64,000 bases of DNA from Microbacterium sp. LWH11-1.2 (lineage in GTDB: Bacteria; Actinomycetota; Actinomycetes; Actinomycetales; Microbacteriaceae), in the NCBI RefSeq assembly GCF_038397745.1, contig NZ_CP151636.1:186001-250000 (forward strand), in the 5' to 3' direction. Within the stretch, counting starts at the first letter, position 1, and the number at the start of each line of letters is the position of its first letter. The position numbers and the translations under genes are program-made. Under the pieces are notes generated by a model. That model made no database searches, was not told the DNA's origin, and saw only the letters and a list, made by a program, of their open reading frames with translations. Positions 1 through 9,081 of the stretch are shown here, piece by piece.

Positions 1-93
1 CACCGCCGTGCATCCGACCACCGAGCTCGCGGTCGCGATGCTGACGGCGGCGACGAGTGCGGCCCTGCGCAGGGTCCGGCGCGATCGGTTCAT
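1..93 (-). CDS. Lipoprotein, N-terminal 31 residues only (runs off the window)
   Basis: Only the start of this gene is inside the window. The first residues are basic (MNRSRRTLRR), followed by a hydrophobic stretch and a lipobox-like VVGC at residues 25-28, so the product should be exported and lipid-modified at Cys28. A GAGAGGA ribosome binding site lies 7 bases before the ATG. Exported lipoproteins beside catabolic operons are very often ABC transporter binding proteins, but nothing visible proves that here. Its upstream region shares a 14-base promoter-like element with the dppA operon about 13 kb away. Confidence 0.6.
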   Translation of the reverse strand, partial: MNRSRRTLRRAALVAAVSIATASSVVGCTAV

Positions 94-179
94 ATCGTGC
101 TTCCTCTCGACGTTCATCGCAGAGCCCTAGGGACGGACTCCGGTTCCGTCATTGAACCGCAGATCGACCTTAATGTGGT

Positions 180-283
180 GACTTTTATATAACGATCGCT
201 CCATCACGCACATCCGGAAGAAGCCTGAAAGATCTTCTTGCAAATGTCTATCTATTGATACACACTGTGACTTGTCGTACTAA
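180..283. promoter_or_regulatory. Divergent promoter region between lipoprotein gene and monooxygenase operon
   Basis: For the plus strand, TTGATA (255-260) and TACTAA (278-283) are separated by 17 bases and lie just upstream of the GTG at 303, fitting a sigma-70 promoter. For the minus strand, bases 180-193 read GACTTTTATATAAC, whose complement contains a TATATAAAA -10-like element. This 14-mer differs at one base from positions 13019-13032 upstream of dppA. No other gene is seen between 94 and 302. Confidence 0.45.
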
Positions 284-302
284 TTATGTGACAGGAGATG
301 CC

Positions 303-1571
303 GTGAACACCGCCACAACCACTGCCGAGGCCACGCTTCTCGAGCGCGTGACCGAGATCTTCCCCCTTGTTCGCGATGCCGAGGAGATCATCGAGAACGA
401 GCGGAGGATGCCTGAAGAGATCACCGACGCCCTCTACGAGTGCGGGATGTACCGCGCGTTCCTCCCGAAAGAGCTGGGTGGGCTGGAAGCGCACCCCGTC
501 GAATGGCTCGAAGCCGTCGAGGCGCTCTCCCACGTGAACGGCTCCGCAGGCTGGCTCTGCATGCTGCACACGGGGCAGACCTGGGCCGGAAAGGACGCGA
601 TGCGACGCATCCTCGAAGACGAGCGATGGATCATCGCAGGCAACGGAGGCCGCGCCGGCGGAGTCGCGCGCGCCGTGGAGGGAGGCTACTGGGTATCAGG
701 ACGCTGGCCGTTCTCGAGTGGATCCCCGGAGGCGACCCATCTTTTCGGCCTGTGCGTGCTCCACGACGACAATGGCGAGGTCGTGCTCTCTCCGAAGGAC
801 GGCACTCCGTGGTTCGTCGTTCCCTATTTCCGCCGGGAGGACGTGACTCTCCACGACACCTGGGACGGTCTGGGTCTGCGCGGAACAGGAAGTGGCGACT
901 TCTCGGTCGACGAAGAGGTGTTCGTTCCTGCCGACATGGTGGACGAGCGCGGTATCTGGGGGATCACCTACGGCACGCCGCACGAGAAGGGGCCATTCAT
1001 CCAGGCCGCACACTCTGCTCATGCGCTCGGGCTGGCAACCGCCGCGCTGGAGGAGCTGATCAAGCAGACACACCTCAAAGCCCGTCGCGGCTCTTATCGT
1101 CAGCTTCGCTTCGCGACCGACGAGAACCTGCACATCGCTATCGCTCGGTCGGACGCGCGGATCCGCGCATCGCGGCTGCTGCAGAACGATGTGATCTCCC
1201 GCGCGTTCGAGAGTGCGCAGAACAACCGCTTCATCGACTACGAGCTGCGTGTGCTCATGGCGGAGATCAACACGTTCATCGTTCACGAGTGCCGAGACAT
1301 CGTGAACACCCTGTTCGTCGAGAGCGGCGTGGGCGGTGTCGGGGCCAAGTCCCGTCTCGCACGGATCTTCCGCGACATGGCGGTGGCAGCGAACCACATC
1401 ATCATCGCCCAGAACCAACTTCCCTCCGTCGGCGCCTACTGGATGACTCGCGACATGGAAGGCGGTCCCTTCATCGACAATATCGAGATGTCCGCCATCT
1501 ACCCGCCCCACCCGCAGTTCGCCGACCGGGCGAGCATCCGCGTCGACCTTCCCACCCGCAAGCGGTCATGA
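303..1571 (+). CDS. Flavin-dependent monooxygenase, acyl-CoA dehydrogenase fold (HsaA/HpaH C2-like)
   Basis: The protein has the acyl-CoA dehydrogenase fold used by class D two-component flavoprotein monooxygenases, which hydroxylate aromatic rings with reduced FMN or FAD from a partner reductase. The N-terminal helical domain, the motif GRWPFSSGSP in the middle beta domain and the C-terminal four-helix part are all recognisable; length (422 residues) is close to the HsaA/HpaH-C2 type. I chose the GTG at 303 because AGGAG sits 5-9 bases upstream; an in-frame ATG at 255 lacks one. The next gene overlaps its stop and encodes a flavin reductase, the expected partner. IacA of indole-acetate degradation belongs to the same family; the actual substrate is unknown. 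Confidence 0.82.
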   Translation: MNTATTTAEATLLERVTEIFPLVRDAEEIIENERRMPEEITDALYECGMYRAFLPKELGGLEAHPVEWLEAVEALSHVNGSAGWLCMLHTGQTWAGKDAMRRILEDERWIIAGNGGRAGGVARAVEGGYWVSGRWPFSSGSPEATHLFGLCVLHDDNGEVVLSPKDGTPWFVVPYFRREDVTLHDTWDGLGLRGTGSGDFSVDEEVFVPADMVDERGIWGITYGTPHEKGPFIQAAHSAHALGLATAALEELIKQTHLKARRGSYRQLRFATDENLHIAIARSDARIRASRLLQNDVISRAFESAQNNRFIDYELRVLMAEINTFIVHECRDIVNTLFVESGVGGVGAKSRLARIFRDMAVAANHIIIAQNQLPSVGAYWMTRDMEGGPFIDNIEMSAIYPPHPQFADRASIRVDLPTRKRS

Positions 1572-2056
1572 TGAACACGTCGACACTGCGGACCCCGTCC
1601 CTGCTCGATGCACAGGCGCTGCGTGGCGCGTTCTCGCGTTTCGCCACCGGCGTCACGATCGTCGGCTTCGAGAACCATGACGGCATCCACGGGCTCACCG
1701 TCAACGCCTTCACCTCTGTGTCGCTGGACCCCCCGCTGCTTCTCGTATCGATCCAGAAGACGTCCCGATCGCACGAACCGCTCATGCAGCAGCCGTTCTC
1801 CGTGAGCATCCTCGCGGACACGCACGCGGCGGCTGCGCGGTCCTTCGCCTCGAAAGACCGCGCAGGGGCACCGGACTGGGATCGCTCCGGTCGAGTGCCG
1901 CGAATCGCTGACGCGATCGGATGGTTCGAATGCGAGCACTGGGCGCAGCATGATGCGGGCGATCACACCTTGGTGGTCGGAAGGATCACGGACTTCGGGA
2001 GGACCGACGGAGAGCCGTTGCTATTCTTCAATGGTGCGCTCTCCGGACTCAGCTGA
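1568..2056 (+). CDS. Flavin reductase (HpaC-like) partner of the monooxygenase
   Basis: A 162-residue flavin reductase domain protein. The motifs FSRFATGVTIV near the N-terminus, VNAFTSVSLDPPLLLVSI in the middle and HTLVVGRI followed by PLLFFNG at the C-terminus are typical of HpaC/HsaB-type enzymes that reduce free FMN or FAD with NAD(P)H. The start overlaps the monooxygenase stop (ATGATGA; ATG at 1568 or 1571), so the two should be translationally coupled and made in similar amounts. It supplies the reduced flavin for the preceding oxygenase. Confidence 0.85.
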   Translation: MMNTSTLRTPSLLDAQALRGAFSRFATGVTIVGFENHDGIHGLTVNAFTSVSLDPPLLLVSIQKTSRSHEPLMQQPFSVSILADTHAAAARSFASKDRAGAPDWDRSGRVPRIADAIGWFECEHWAQHDAGDHTLVVGRITDFGRTDGEPLLFFNGALSGLS

Positions 2057-2061
2057 CCCCC

Positions 2062-2766
2062 ATGGCGATGCCGGCCTTTTTCGTCATGTCCCACAGAAAC
2101 CGGCGAGCTGAGTTGGCGACGTCCGATTCCTCGACGACGGTGGAACGATCGATCGCCCTGCTCTGGGAGCTCTATGCGAACCCGGAGGGACTATCCGCAT
2201 CCGACCTCGCGCGTCGACTCGACACGCAGCGCACGGCTCTCTACCGCCTCTTGCGACCGTTCCTGCGCACGCAGTTCATCCGCAGGGACGATCGTAAGCG
2301 CTACTATCTCGGATTCGGTATCACGGCGCTCGCTCGAGCGGTCGCCGAGCCCATCGAGAACCTCGTCCGAGGTTCGCTCCAGAAGCTCGCTGATGACACG
2401 GACTGCTCGGCGATGATCATCGCCGACACGGACGGCATCCTGGTCACCGTCGCGAGCGCCGGCCCGCAGCGTCCCGGCATGCATGTCGCCGCGCCGCCAG
2501 GATTCGTGCATGAGAACAACGACGTCGCTCTCAGAGCGATCGACGCAGGCAGGGGGGCTGCGGCGACCGATCCGCTCGCGGATGCCGCAGGATTCAGCAA
2601 TGCGATCGGTGGACTGGCGACGACGATCGCGCTGCCCCTTTACGTGCCGATCATCGGATCGGACGCGTGCATACTACTGGCCTCCGTCACTCCGTTCCGG
2701 CTCGACGACGTGCTCCCCCTCCTCTCACGAGCCGTCGACGAGGTCGCTCGCTCACAGCATTCGTGA
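2062..2766 (+). CDS. IclR family transcriptional regulator
   Basis: The N-terminal winged helix (about residues 25-85: VERSIALLWELYANPEGLSA, then DLARRLDTQRTALYRLLRPF) and the C-terminal ligand-binding domain (IENLVRGSLQKLADDTDCSA onward) match the IclR family, which bind small aromatic or acid ligands. The gene follows the flavin reductase by 5 bases, so it is co-transcribed. No clear ribosome binding site precedes the ATG at 2062; starts at 2068 or 2086 are equally possible. Convergent with dppF, with only 6 bases between the stops. The family is secure, the inducer is not. Confidence 0.75.
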   Translation: MAMPAFFVMSHRNRRAELATSDSSTTVERSIALLWELYANPEGLSASDLARRLDTQRTALYRLLRPFLRTQFIRRDDRKRYYLGFGITALARAVAEPIENLVRGSLQKLADDTDCSAMIIADTDGILVTVASAGPQRPGMHVAAPPGFVHENNDVALRAIDAGRGAAATDPLADAAGFSNAIGGLATTIALPLYVPIIGSDACILLASVTPFRLDDVLPLLSRAVDEVARSQHS

Positions 2767-2772
2767 TCTCTC

Positions 2773-3573
2773 TCACCGACGTTTGCGCTGCGGCGGTGTC
2801 CAGCCCGGTACCGGCACGGCCTCTATGAGCCTGCGGGTATAGGCAGCCTGAGGATCGTCCAGCACCTGGTCGATGGGACCTTCCTCGACAACGGTTCCGT
2901 CTCGCATCACCAGAACGCGATCGCAGATCTGACGGACGACGGCCAGGTCGTGCGAGACGAACAGATACGCCAGCTGCGTCTCCTCGCGGAGGTCGCTGAG
3001 CAATCTGAGCACCTGCGCCTGGACGCTGACGTCGAGCGCCGACACCGCTTCGTCGAGGATCAGCAGGTGCGGCTGCGGCGCCAAAGCCCGCGCGATGGCG
3101 AATCGCTGCCGCTGACCTCCGGACAAATGCCGGGGATAGGAATCGGCGTGGTGCGCCTCCAGTCCGACACGCTTCAGCAGCGTGCGGGCGAACTCGTTCG
3201 TCGATTGACCGGCCGGCGTGCCATGGATGGCGAAGATCTCCGCGAGACACGCTCCGAGCTTCTGGCGAGGGTCCAAGGATCCGAACGGGTCCTGGAAGAC
3301 CATCTGCACTCGTCGGGCCTGGGCGCGGCGAGCGACCGCTGTCCGGGCGGGTCTCGTCTGCTCGCCCCAGAAGGTGATCCGCCCCTCTGTGGTCCGCTCG
3401 AGCCCCGCGATCATTCGTGCGGTGGTCGATTTCCCCGAACCCGACTCACCGACGATCCCGACGGACTCGCCTGGCATCAGATCGAAGCTCACATCGTCGA
3501 CGGCTCGGAAATCTCCGCCGGGAGAAGCGAAGACCTTCGTCACGTGTTCCAGTGATACAAGAGATGCGCTCAC
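2773..3573 (-). CDS. dppF: Oligopeptide/dipeptide ABC transporter ATP-binding protein (DppF/OppF)
   Basis: Second ATPase of the importer. Walker A GESGSGKST, ABC signature LSGGQRQR, Walker B LLILDEAVSALD and the H-loop (LFVSHD) are intact, and the C-terminal extension typical of OppD/F proteins (PQAAYTRRLIEAVPVP) is present. It begins at a GTG that overlaps the dppD stop as GTGA, preceded by GGAGAGG; the longer upstream reading frame is not needed. Last gene of a minus-strand operon. In this family the DppD and DppF ATPases form a heterodimer beneath the DppBC channel. Confidence 0.88.
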   Translation of the reverse strand: MSASLVSLEHVTKVFASPGGDFRAVDDVSFDLMPGESVGIVGESGSGKSTTARMIAGLERTTEGRITFWGEQTRPARTAVARRAQARRVQMVFQDPFGSLDPRQKLGACLAEIFAIHGTPAGQSTNEFARTLLKRVGLEAHHADSYPRHLSGGQRQRFAIARALAPQPHLLILDEAVSALDVSVQAQVLRLLSDLREETQLAYLFVSHDLAVVRQICDRVLVMRDGTVVEEGPIDQVLDDPQAAYTRRLIEAVPVPGWTPPQRKRR

Positions 3574-4580
3574 TGTGCGATCCTCTCCAGCCGGTTTCGG
3601 ATCTCGTGAGTTCTCACGCATGCGGACACACTGTCGTCGCCCACTGGCCGCAGCCGCGGTTCGCTCTCGACGCATTCGGGCTCGACGAAGCGGCATCGAT
3701 CCGCGAAAGCGCAGCGATCGTGCACGGACGACGCGAGCGTCGGGACTCCCGGGATGCTGGCGGGAAGCTCGCGTCTCGTCAGAGAAGGGCGCGCGGCCAG
3801 CAACGCAGAGGTGTAGGGGTGCGTCGGGGTGCTCGTCACTGAGCGAGCCGGCCCCGCCTCGATGATGCGCCCCGCGTACATCACCACCAGCCGATCGGTC
3901 GTGGCCGCGGCGAGATCGAGATCATGGGTCACGAAGAGGAGCCCGACATCGTGAGCCCGAATCACGTCTCCGAAGATCGACATGACCTCCGCCTGAACGG
4001 TGACGTCGAGCGCGGTGGTCGGCTCGTCGGCGAGCAGGAGCTGAGGTTCGGGCATCAGGGCGGCGACGATCATCACGCGCTGCAGCAGACCCCCCGAGAG
4101 CTGGCCGGGGTACTGCTTCATCTGCCGCACAGGATCGCGGAACCCCACCTCTTCGAGCAGCCGCCCGGCGCGATCCCGCGCTTCGCGGCGGGACAGACGG
4201 CGATCGGCCACGACCGCCTCTGTGAGGAAGTCGCCGATGGTCCACAGTGGGTTGATGTGCGCTCGAGGATCCTGGTAGATCATCCCCACCCGACGAGATC
4301 GAAACCTCGCGAGGTGCGAAGGTCGCATCGAGAGGACGTCCTCACCGTCGAACTCAATGCTGCCCTTACTGCTGAAGCCCTTGGGCAACTGCCCCATCAC
4401 CGCGCGCAACGTCATCGACTTGCCCGAGCCGGACTCCCCTACGACGCCGACGGCTTCGCCAGGGCGCACGTCGAGGTCGACTCCGCTGAGGACCGGCACG
4501 AGCTCGCGCCCGATCCGATTGCGTACGTGCAGGCCCCGGATCGAAAGAAGCGGGGGACGAGGGTCTTCTGTGTGTGTCAT
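3570..4580 (-). CDS. dppD: Oligopeptide/dipeptide ABC transporter ATP-binding protein (DppD/OppD)
   Basis: First ATPase of the importer: Walker A GESGSGKSM, signature LSGGLLQRV, Walker B LLLADEPTTALDVT. Near the C-terminus a cysteine cluster (DRCAFADRCRFVEPECV) matches the oligopeptide-transporter C-terminal domain, which in some homologues carries a 4Fe-4S centre. Starts at an ATG overlapping the dppC stop (ATGA) and ends overlapping dppF (GTGA), so translation is coupled on both sides. Confidence 0.88.
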   Translation of the reverse strand: MTHTEDPRPPLLSIRGLHVRNRIGRELVPVLSGVDLDVRPGEAVGVVGESGSGKSMTLRAVMGQLPKGFSSKGSIEFDGEDVLSMRPSHLARFRSRRVGMIYQDPRAHINPLWTIGDFLTEAVVADRRLSRREARDRAGRLLEEVGFRDPVRQMKQYPGQLSGGLLQRVMIVAALMPEPQLLLADEPTTALDVTVQAEVMSIFGDVIRAHDVGLLFVTHDLDLAAATTDRLVVMYAGRIIEAGPARSVTSTPTHPYTSALLAARPSLTRRELPASIPGVPTLASSVHDRCAFADRCRFVEPECVESEPRLRPVGDDSVSACVRTHEIRNRLERIAQ

Positions 4581-5440
4581 CGACTCGCTCCCAGCATCCT
4601 CTGCAGACGTTCCCCCAGGAGGGTGAAAGAGATCACGGTGAGGACGATCATGACTCCGGCCGCCGTCGTCTGTTGGGGATTCCCGGCGAGGAGCTCGGTG
4701 CGGCCGGCGATGACCATGGCCCCCCATTCCGCGGTCGGCGGCTGGACTCCGAGTCCGATGAACGACAGCGCACCGAACTCGAGCAGCGCGACGCTGAAGC
4801 CGAAAGTCGCCTGAGCGAGCACGATCGGCATGACACCGCGCAAAATATGCGCATTGATTCGCACGGTCGACACTCCAGAGAGTGCGAGCGCCTCGACGTA
4901 GGGGCGGTGACGCTCCTGCAGCGCAGTTCCCCTGATCACGCGCGCCACGTAAGGCGAACTCGCGAATGCCATGGCCAGCACGGGCGCCCAGAACCCGGCA
5001 CCGAGAACCGTGACCGCGATGATGGCCACGATCATCCCGGGTATGGCGATGAACACGTTGAGAACCGAGGACGTCGCACTGTCCACGAACCCGCCGTACC
5101 AGGACGACAGCAGAGCGAGGAGGGTGCCGATGATGACGCTGATGCAGACGATGAGCAAAGCCGCCGCGTAGCTGATCTGCGCGCCCCAGAGGATCCGGGA
5201 GAGAAGGTCTCGTCCGAGCGAATCCGTGCCGAGGAGGTGCGCCGGACTCGGGCCTTGGTTAGCGGCGAGGAGATCAGTGGAATCCGGGGCATACGGCGCG
5301 ACCAACGGCCCGATCGCGGCCATCACGATAAGCGCCCCGCAGAGGACGATGAGGAAGATCGTGTACGGATCCAGGGCAGGCAGGCGTCTCCGGCCCCACC
5401 GAGGAATGCGCAGAGCTGAGGTGATGCCGGCGAGTGTCAT
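4577..5440 (-). CDS. dppC: Oligopeptide/dipeptide ABC transporter permease (DppC)
   Basis: A 287-residue inner-membrane permease with an N-terminal segment (DPYTIFLIVLCGALIVMAAI), the periplasmic-facing GTDSLGRDLLSRI motif characteristic of DppC/OppC, and the ATPase-contacting EAA region (EALALSGVSTVRINAHILRG). GGAGAG precedes the ATG by 3 bases, and the start overlaps the dppB stop. It pairs with DppB to form the translocation pore. Confidence 0.88.
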   Translation of the reverse strand: MTLAGITSALRIPRWGRRRLPALDPYTIFLIVLCGALIVMAAIGPLVAPYAPDSTDLLAANQGPSPAHLLGTDSLGRDLLSRILWGAQISYAAALLIVCISVIIGTLLALLSSWYGGFVDSATSSVLNVFIAIPGMIVAIIAVTVLGAGFWAPVLAMAFASSPYVARVIRGTALQERHRPYVEALALSGVSTVRINAHILRGVMPIVLAQATFGFSVALLEFGALSFIGLGVQPPTAEWGAMVIAGRTELLAGNPQQTTAAGVMIVLTVISFTLLGERLQRMLGASR

Positions 5441-6456
5441 GCTCTCTCCTTTCGGGACCGGAGCGACGGATCCAGGAGCACGTGGATCACATCGACCAGT
5501 GCCATGACGATCACGTACACGGCGACGACGATCACGGACACCGCCGCGACCACAGGGACATCCTTGGTTCCCACGCTGCGGACGAGCAAGGATCCGATCC
5601 CGTCGAGGGTGAAGGCGGTCTCGACGATCACGCTGCCCGCCACGAGTGCGGCGAGAGTGAGACCTGTCGCTGTGACGATCGGGACCCCGGCATTGCGCAG
5701 CACATGCTTCCCGATCACCAGATGCCGCGGCAGTCCCCTGCCGATCGCCGTACGGACATGCTCCTTCGACCGCTGATCGTCGATGGACGCCATCGAGATC
5801 TGCGCCATGTAAGCGATCCACGACACCGAGAGCGCGATCGCCGGGAGGGTCAGATGCCAGAACCGATCCACGCCGGGCGCGCCCGCGCCGAAGCTCGGAA
5901 ACCACCGCAGGTTCACTGCGAAGAGCCCGAGGAGCGCCGTCGCCGCAACATAGCTCGGTATCGAGATCAGCAGGGCGATCAGTCCCGCGATCGCAGGTCT
6001 GATGCGCTCGGTGAGCCCGCCGATCAGACCGAGCGCGATACCGAGCAGCACGATCAGGACGGCGGCGTAGAGGACCAGTTGCAGAGTGACCTCTGCGCGA
6101 GGCGCGAGCACGGAGATGACAGAGTCCCGGTAGGTGTACGAGGTGCCGAGGTCTCCACGCAGCAGACCTCCGATCCACTCGACGTAGCGCACGATCAGCG
6201 GCCTGTCCAGGCCCAGCTGCTCTCGCATGGCCGCGCGGGCCTCTTCGGTCGCCTTCCCTCCGAGGATCTGAGCGATCGGGTCTCCCGGCGTGAGGGACAA
6301 CGCCGAGAAGACGAGGAACGACGTCACGAGTATCGTCGCCACGGGGAGCACGATCCAGCGCACGAGCCGTTGGCGCACTCTGGTCGCCGCAGAGGCGCGC
6401 CTTCCGATCGCCCGCACGCTCACGGTCGATGGCCCCAGATCGATCCCCGCTGTCAC
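5437..6456 (-). CDS. dppB: Oligopeptide/dipeptide ABC transporter permease (DppB)
   Basis: A 339-residue permease with the DppB hallmark near the N-terminus (FLVFSALSLTPGDPIAQILG), about six membrane segments, and the EAA-type loop (AIGRGLPRHLVIGKHVLRNA). I chose the GTG that overlaps the amidase stop as GTGA with GGAG just upstream; a start at 6486 would overlap the amidase by 34 bases. Cotranslation with the amidase suggests that the imported compound is an amidase substrate or yields one. Confidence 0.86.
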   Translation of the reverse strand: MTAGIDLGPSTVSVRAIGRRASAATRVRQRLVRWIVLPVATILVTSFLVFSALSLTPGDPIAQILGGKATEEARAAMREQLGLDRPLIVRYVEWIGGLLRGDLGTSYTYRDSVISVLAPRAEVTLQLVLYAAVLIVLLGIALGLIGGLTERIRPAIAGLIALLISIPSYVAATALLGLFAVNLRWFPSFGAGAPGVDRFWHLTLPAIALSVSWIAYMAQISMASIDDQRSKEHVRTAIGRGLPRHLVIGKHVLRNAGVPIVTATGLTLAALVAGSVIVETAFTLDGIGSLLVRSVGTKDVPVVAAVSVIVVAVYVIVMALVDVIHVLLDPSLRSRKERA

Positions 6457-7880
6457 AGCCGGAACTCCGGGCGCAGGTGGGCCCACGGTTGCAGCGTCTC
6501 CCAGACGGCGGCCATCTGCAGAAGCCGAGCGTCCTGATGCTGAGGCATGTGCAGCTGCATGCCGACAGGCATCCCGTCGGAATCGAACCCCGCCGGCACC
6601 GTGATCGCGGGGATCCCGGCATGAGATGCGGGTTCGGTGTACCGATGAAAGTCGATCGCCGGGTGCGCGACGGGCACCCCGTCTATCTCGGTGTTGCCCC
6701 CTGCTGCGCCCGGATGCGGGAACGCCGCCACCGGGCTCGTGGGAGTGATGAGCAGATCGAACTCCTCGAACACGCGGTTGTAGGTCCGGGTGATCTCGGC
6801 TCGAGTCTCGGAAGCCGTGTGAAGGTGTCTCTCCAATGTGACCCGCTGCGCCGCCTCGCTGACGCTGCGCATGGCGGGATGCGGCAGCGGGGCGTTCGGA
6901 TCGAGGAAGGCGGGACCCCAGAAATCGATGAAGTACTCCACCGGGTCCGGCAGAGGCAGGTCGATGAGATTGACCTCGGCTCCTGCGCCCACCAGCACGT
7001 CGATGGCCCGACGGACGACGGCAGCCACCTCAGCACTCGGGGCCGCACCGGACGGGCTCTGCGCGTAGGCGATGCGGACACCGGCGAGGTCGGCGGGAAG
7101 GGCGCGCACGGCGCTGACGAAGTCGCGGGCGGGCAACGGCGTCGAGAACGGAGCCAATGGGTGATGCCCCGCCGTGACCTCCAACAGAAGAGCCTGATCG
7201 ACGACGGTACGGGTGAGCGGACCGTCGGTCACCGCCGAGTCCCAAGGGTGCTCACCCGGGATCCAACGCAGCGAGGCTTTGAGCCCGACCACACCGCAGT
7301 AGGACGCGGGGATGCGCACCGACCCGCCGCCGTCTGAGCCCCAGGCGAGCTGTCCCATGCCGGATGCGCTCGCCACTGCTGCACCGCCGCTGGATCCGCC
7401 GGCGGTGCGCGACAGCCGCCAAGGGTTGTTGGTGACTCCGGTGAGTGCGCTCTCGGTGACTCCGAGCATCCCGAACTCCGGGGTGGTCGTCTTGCCGATG
7501 AGGATAGCCCCAGCGCCTCGAAGACGGCCCACTGCGAGAGAATCCGCATCGGGGACGTGCTCGGCGAACTGCGTGCTGCCGAAGGTCGTTCTGATCCCCG
7601 CTGTGGCCGAGAGGTCCTTGACGGTGAGCGGCACGCCGAACAGCGGAGGCAGGTCTGCTGGATCTGCTCGCATCACCTCCTCGTCCGCACGCGCCGCCTG
7701 ATCCATTGCCTGCTCGGCGAGGACCGTGACGAAGGCGTTCGTCTGCGCTTCGTGCTCATCGATCTGCTGAAGCGCGGCGGCCACCGCCTCCGACGGCTTG
7801 ACGCTGCGCGAGCGGATGAGGGACGCCACGTCTGCACCGGACATCCAGGCGAGCTCGTCGGAGCGCGGAGTCGTCGACAT
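6453..7880 (-). CDS. Amidase (amidase signature family)
   Basis: A 475-residue amidase-signature hydrolase. The Ser-cisSer-Lys triad motifs are visible: VKDL (catalytic Lys), TAGGSSGGAA (cis-Ser) and GSDGGGSVRIPAS (nucleophile Ser). The length equals typical GatA/acylamidase members. Such enzymes hydrolyse linear amides in the cytoplasm. The ATG overlaps the preceding hotdog gene by one base (TGATG), and the end overlaps dppB. Because no GatB or GatC is adjacent and it sits in a catabolic operon, a tRNA amidotransferase role is unlikely. IacH of indole-acetate clusters is from the same family. Confidence 0.85.
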   Translation of the reverse strand: MSTTPRSDELAWMSGADVASLIRSRSVKPSEAVAAALQQIDEHEAQTNAFVTVLAEQAMDQAARADEEVMRADPADLPPLFGVPLTVKDLSATAGIRTTFGSTQFAEHVPDADSLAVGRLRGAGAILIGKTTTPEFGMLGVTESALTGVTNNPWRLSRTAGGSSGGAAVASASGMGQLAWGSDGGGSVRIPASYCGVVGLKASLRWIPGEHPWDSAVTDGPLTRTVVDQALLLEVTAGHHPLAPFSTPLPARDFVSAVRALPADLAGVRIAYAQSPSGAAPSAEVAAVVRRAIDVLVGAGAEVNLIDLPLPDPVEYFIDFWGPAFLDPNAPLPHPAMRSVSEAAQRVTLERHLHTASETRAEITRTYNRVFEEFDLLITPTSPVAAFPHPGAAGGNTEIDGVPVAHPAIDFHRYTEPASHAGIPAITVPAGFDSDGMPVGMQLHMPQHQDARLLQMAAVWETLQPWAHLRPEFRL

Positions 7881-8362
7881 CACGCCTCGTCCTCCTCGTC
7901 CACGCTCCACAGCGCCTTCCACGTCGCGACCATCGCCGGTCGCTCGGATCCCTCGATCTCCATGACGCAGTCGTAGGTGACGAGGTAGCCGCCGGCTCGA
8001 GGCTGCAACTGCGTGATCTCACCCGCGACTCGCACACGGTCGGAGATGGTCACCGGAGACGTGAACCGGACTCGATCGAGACCGTAGTTCCACCCCGTCC
8101 ACGCGTCCGCCTCCACGTACGACACCTGGCCGACGAGGTGATCCAGGAGCGCCAGCAGGTGGAATCCTTCCACCAGGCCCTCCGGATAGCCTGCAGGATC
8201 GAAAGGGCTCTCGGCCTGATCCAGGTAGGACGCCTTCTCGAAATGGATTCTGGCGTCGTCTGATATCTCGAGCCATTCGCTGACGAACCGTCGTCCGACG
8301 AGACTCTCGATCTCGCTCCAAGGGGCCACGGCGCGCTCTGCGCTGGTTGGGATAGTGCTCAC
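7880..8362 (-). CDS. MaoC-like hotdog protein with degenerate active site
   Basis: A 160-residue hotdog-fold protein related to (R)-specific enoyl-CoA hydratases. Its C-terminal half (NYGLDRVRFTSPVTISDRVR) is clearly paralogous to the MaoC gene at 15515-15967. The hydratase motif is altered: where the paralogue has DDHQWIH, this protein has LDQAESPFDP, so the catalytic His is not present. It may be a non-catalytic partner, a thioesterase-like variant or a hydratase using other residues. I chose the GTG at 8362 because GAGGAGC precedes it; an upstream reading to 8404 has no clear site. TGATG coupling to the amidase. Confidence 0.7.
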   Translation of the reverse strand: MSTIPTSAERAVAPWSEIESLVGRRFVSEWLEISDDARIHFEKASYLDQAESPFDPAGYPEGLVEGFHLLALLDHLVGQVSYVEADAWTGWNYGLDRVRFTSPVTISDRVRVAGEITQLQPRAGGYLVTYDCVMEIEGSERPAMVATWKALWSVDEEDEA

Positions 8363-8455
8363 GGTGCTCCTCGGGTACTCGCACTCAAGGTCGGGTGAAA
8401 GCACTCTACGAAAAAACTCGCCGTTTGTATAGAGCTCGTCACAAAATAATAATCG

Positions 8456-9049
8456 TCAGCCGTTCGCGCTCTGCACGCCCACCAAGCCGAGCGCCGCCAA
8501 GCCGCGCTCCACCACCGCTCGCTGACGCTCTTCCGTCCAGTACTGCGGGTGTTCGACCGCGGAGAGCACAGCTCCGTTGACGAGCGTGCGAAGGAAGTCG
8601 ATCGCCTCCCCCATCGCATCCTCATCAATCAGACCGTTGAGCCTCGCCCGGAATGCCGAGCGGGCCCTGCCCTCCATCGAGTCGAAGAAGCTCGCTATCG
8701 CACTGTTGTCCGCGGAGTGGACGAGCGCGACTCTGCAGCGCTCGATATCGATCTCCTCAGGTGTCAGCGGAACCATCCACAGCAGGTACGCACGCAGGTC
8801 CTCGACGCGGTCGCCGGTCAGGGGCAGCGATGCGACATCATCGTCGTAGTTTGTGGACAGCTCATCGATGATGCCGGCCAGGAGCGTCTGCCTGTCCGCG
8901 TAGAAGTGCGTCACCAGCGTGATGGAGCCCTTGAGTTCGCGGGCCAGCGCACGCAACGTCAGCCCGTCGGGGCCGCTGCGGGCGAGCACGCGCATCGCCG
9001 CCACGCTGATCTCATGCCTGCGCGCCGCATGGTCGACGATCTTCGGCAT
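8456..9049 (-). CDS. TetR/AcrR family transcriptional regulator
   Basis: A 197-residue TetR-type repressor: N-terminal HTH (ISVAAMRVLARSGPDGLTLR, then ALARELKGSITLVTHFYADR) and a C-terminal helical ligand domain. GGAGGGATC precedes the ATG. It lies inside the minus-strand operon between the DUF3237 gene and the hotdog gene, so it probably controls this operon or its 3' part. The 93-base gap downstream (8363-8455) contains a GTATAGAGC element similar to those near positions 185 and 13025 and may hold an internal promoter. Confidence 0.8.
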   Translation of the reverse strand: MPKIVDHAARRHEISVAAMRVLARSGPDGLTLRALARELKGSITLVTHFYADRQTLLAGIIDELSTNYDDDVASLPLTGDRVEDLRAYLLWMVPLTPEEIDIERCRVALVHSADNSAIASFFDSMEGRARSAFRARLNGLIDEDAMGEAIDFLRTLVNGAVLSAVEHPQYWTEERQRAVVERGLAALGLVGVQSANG

Positions 9050-9081
9050 GATCCCTCCTCCGTCTGTAACACCCCGCCCGG

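Noticed and set aside
4577..6622. A 681-codon minus-strand frame covering dppC and continuing upstream
   Set aside because: Only its last 287 codons (dppC) are protein-like; the rest is an out-of-frame reading of dppB and the amidase end, rich in Arg and Cys.
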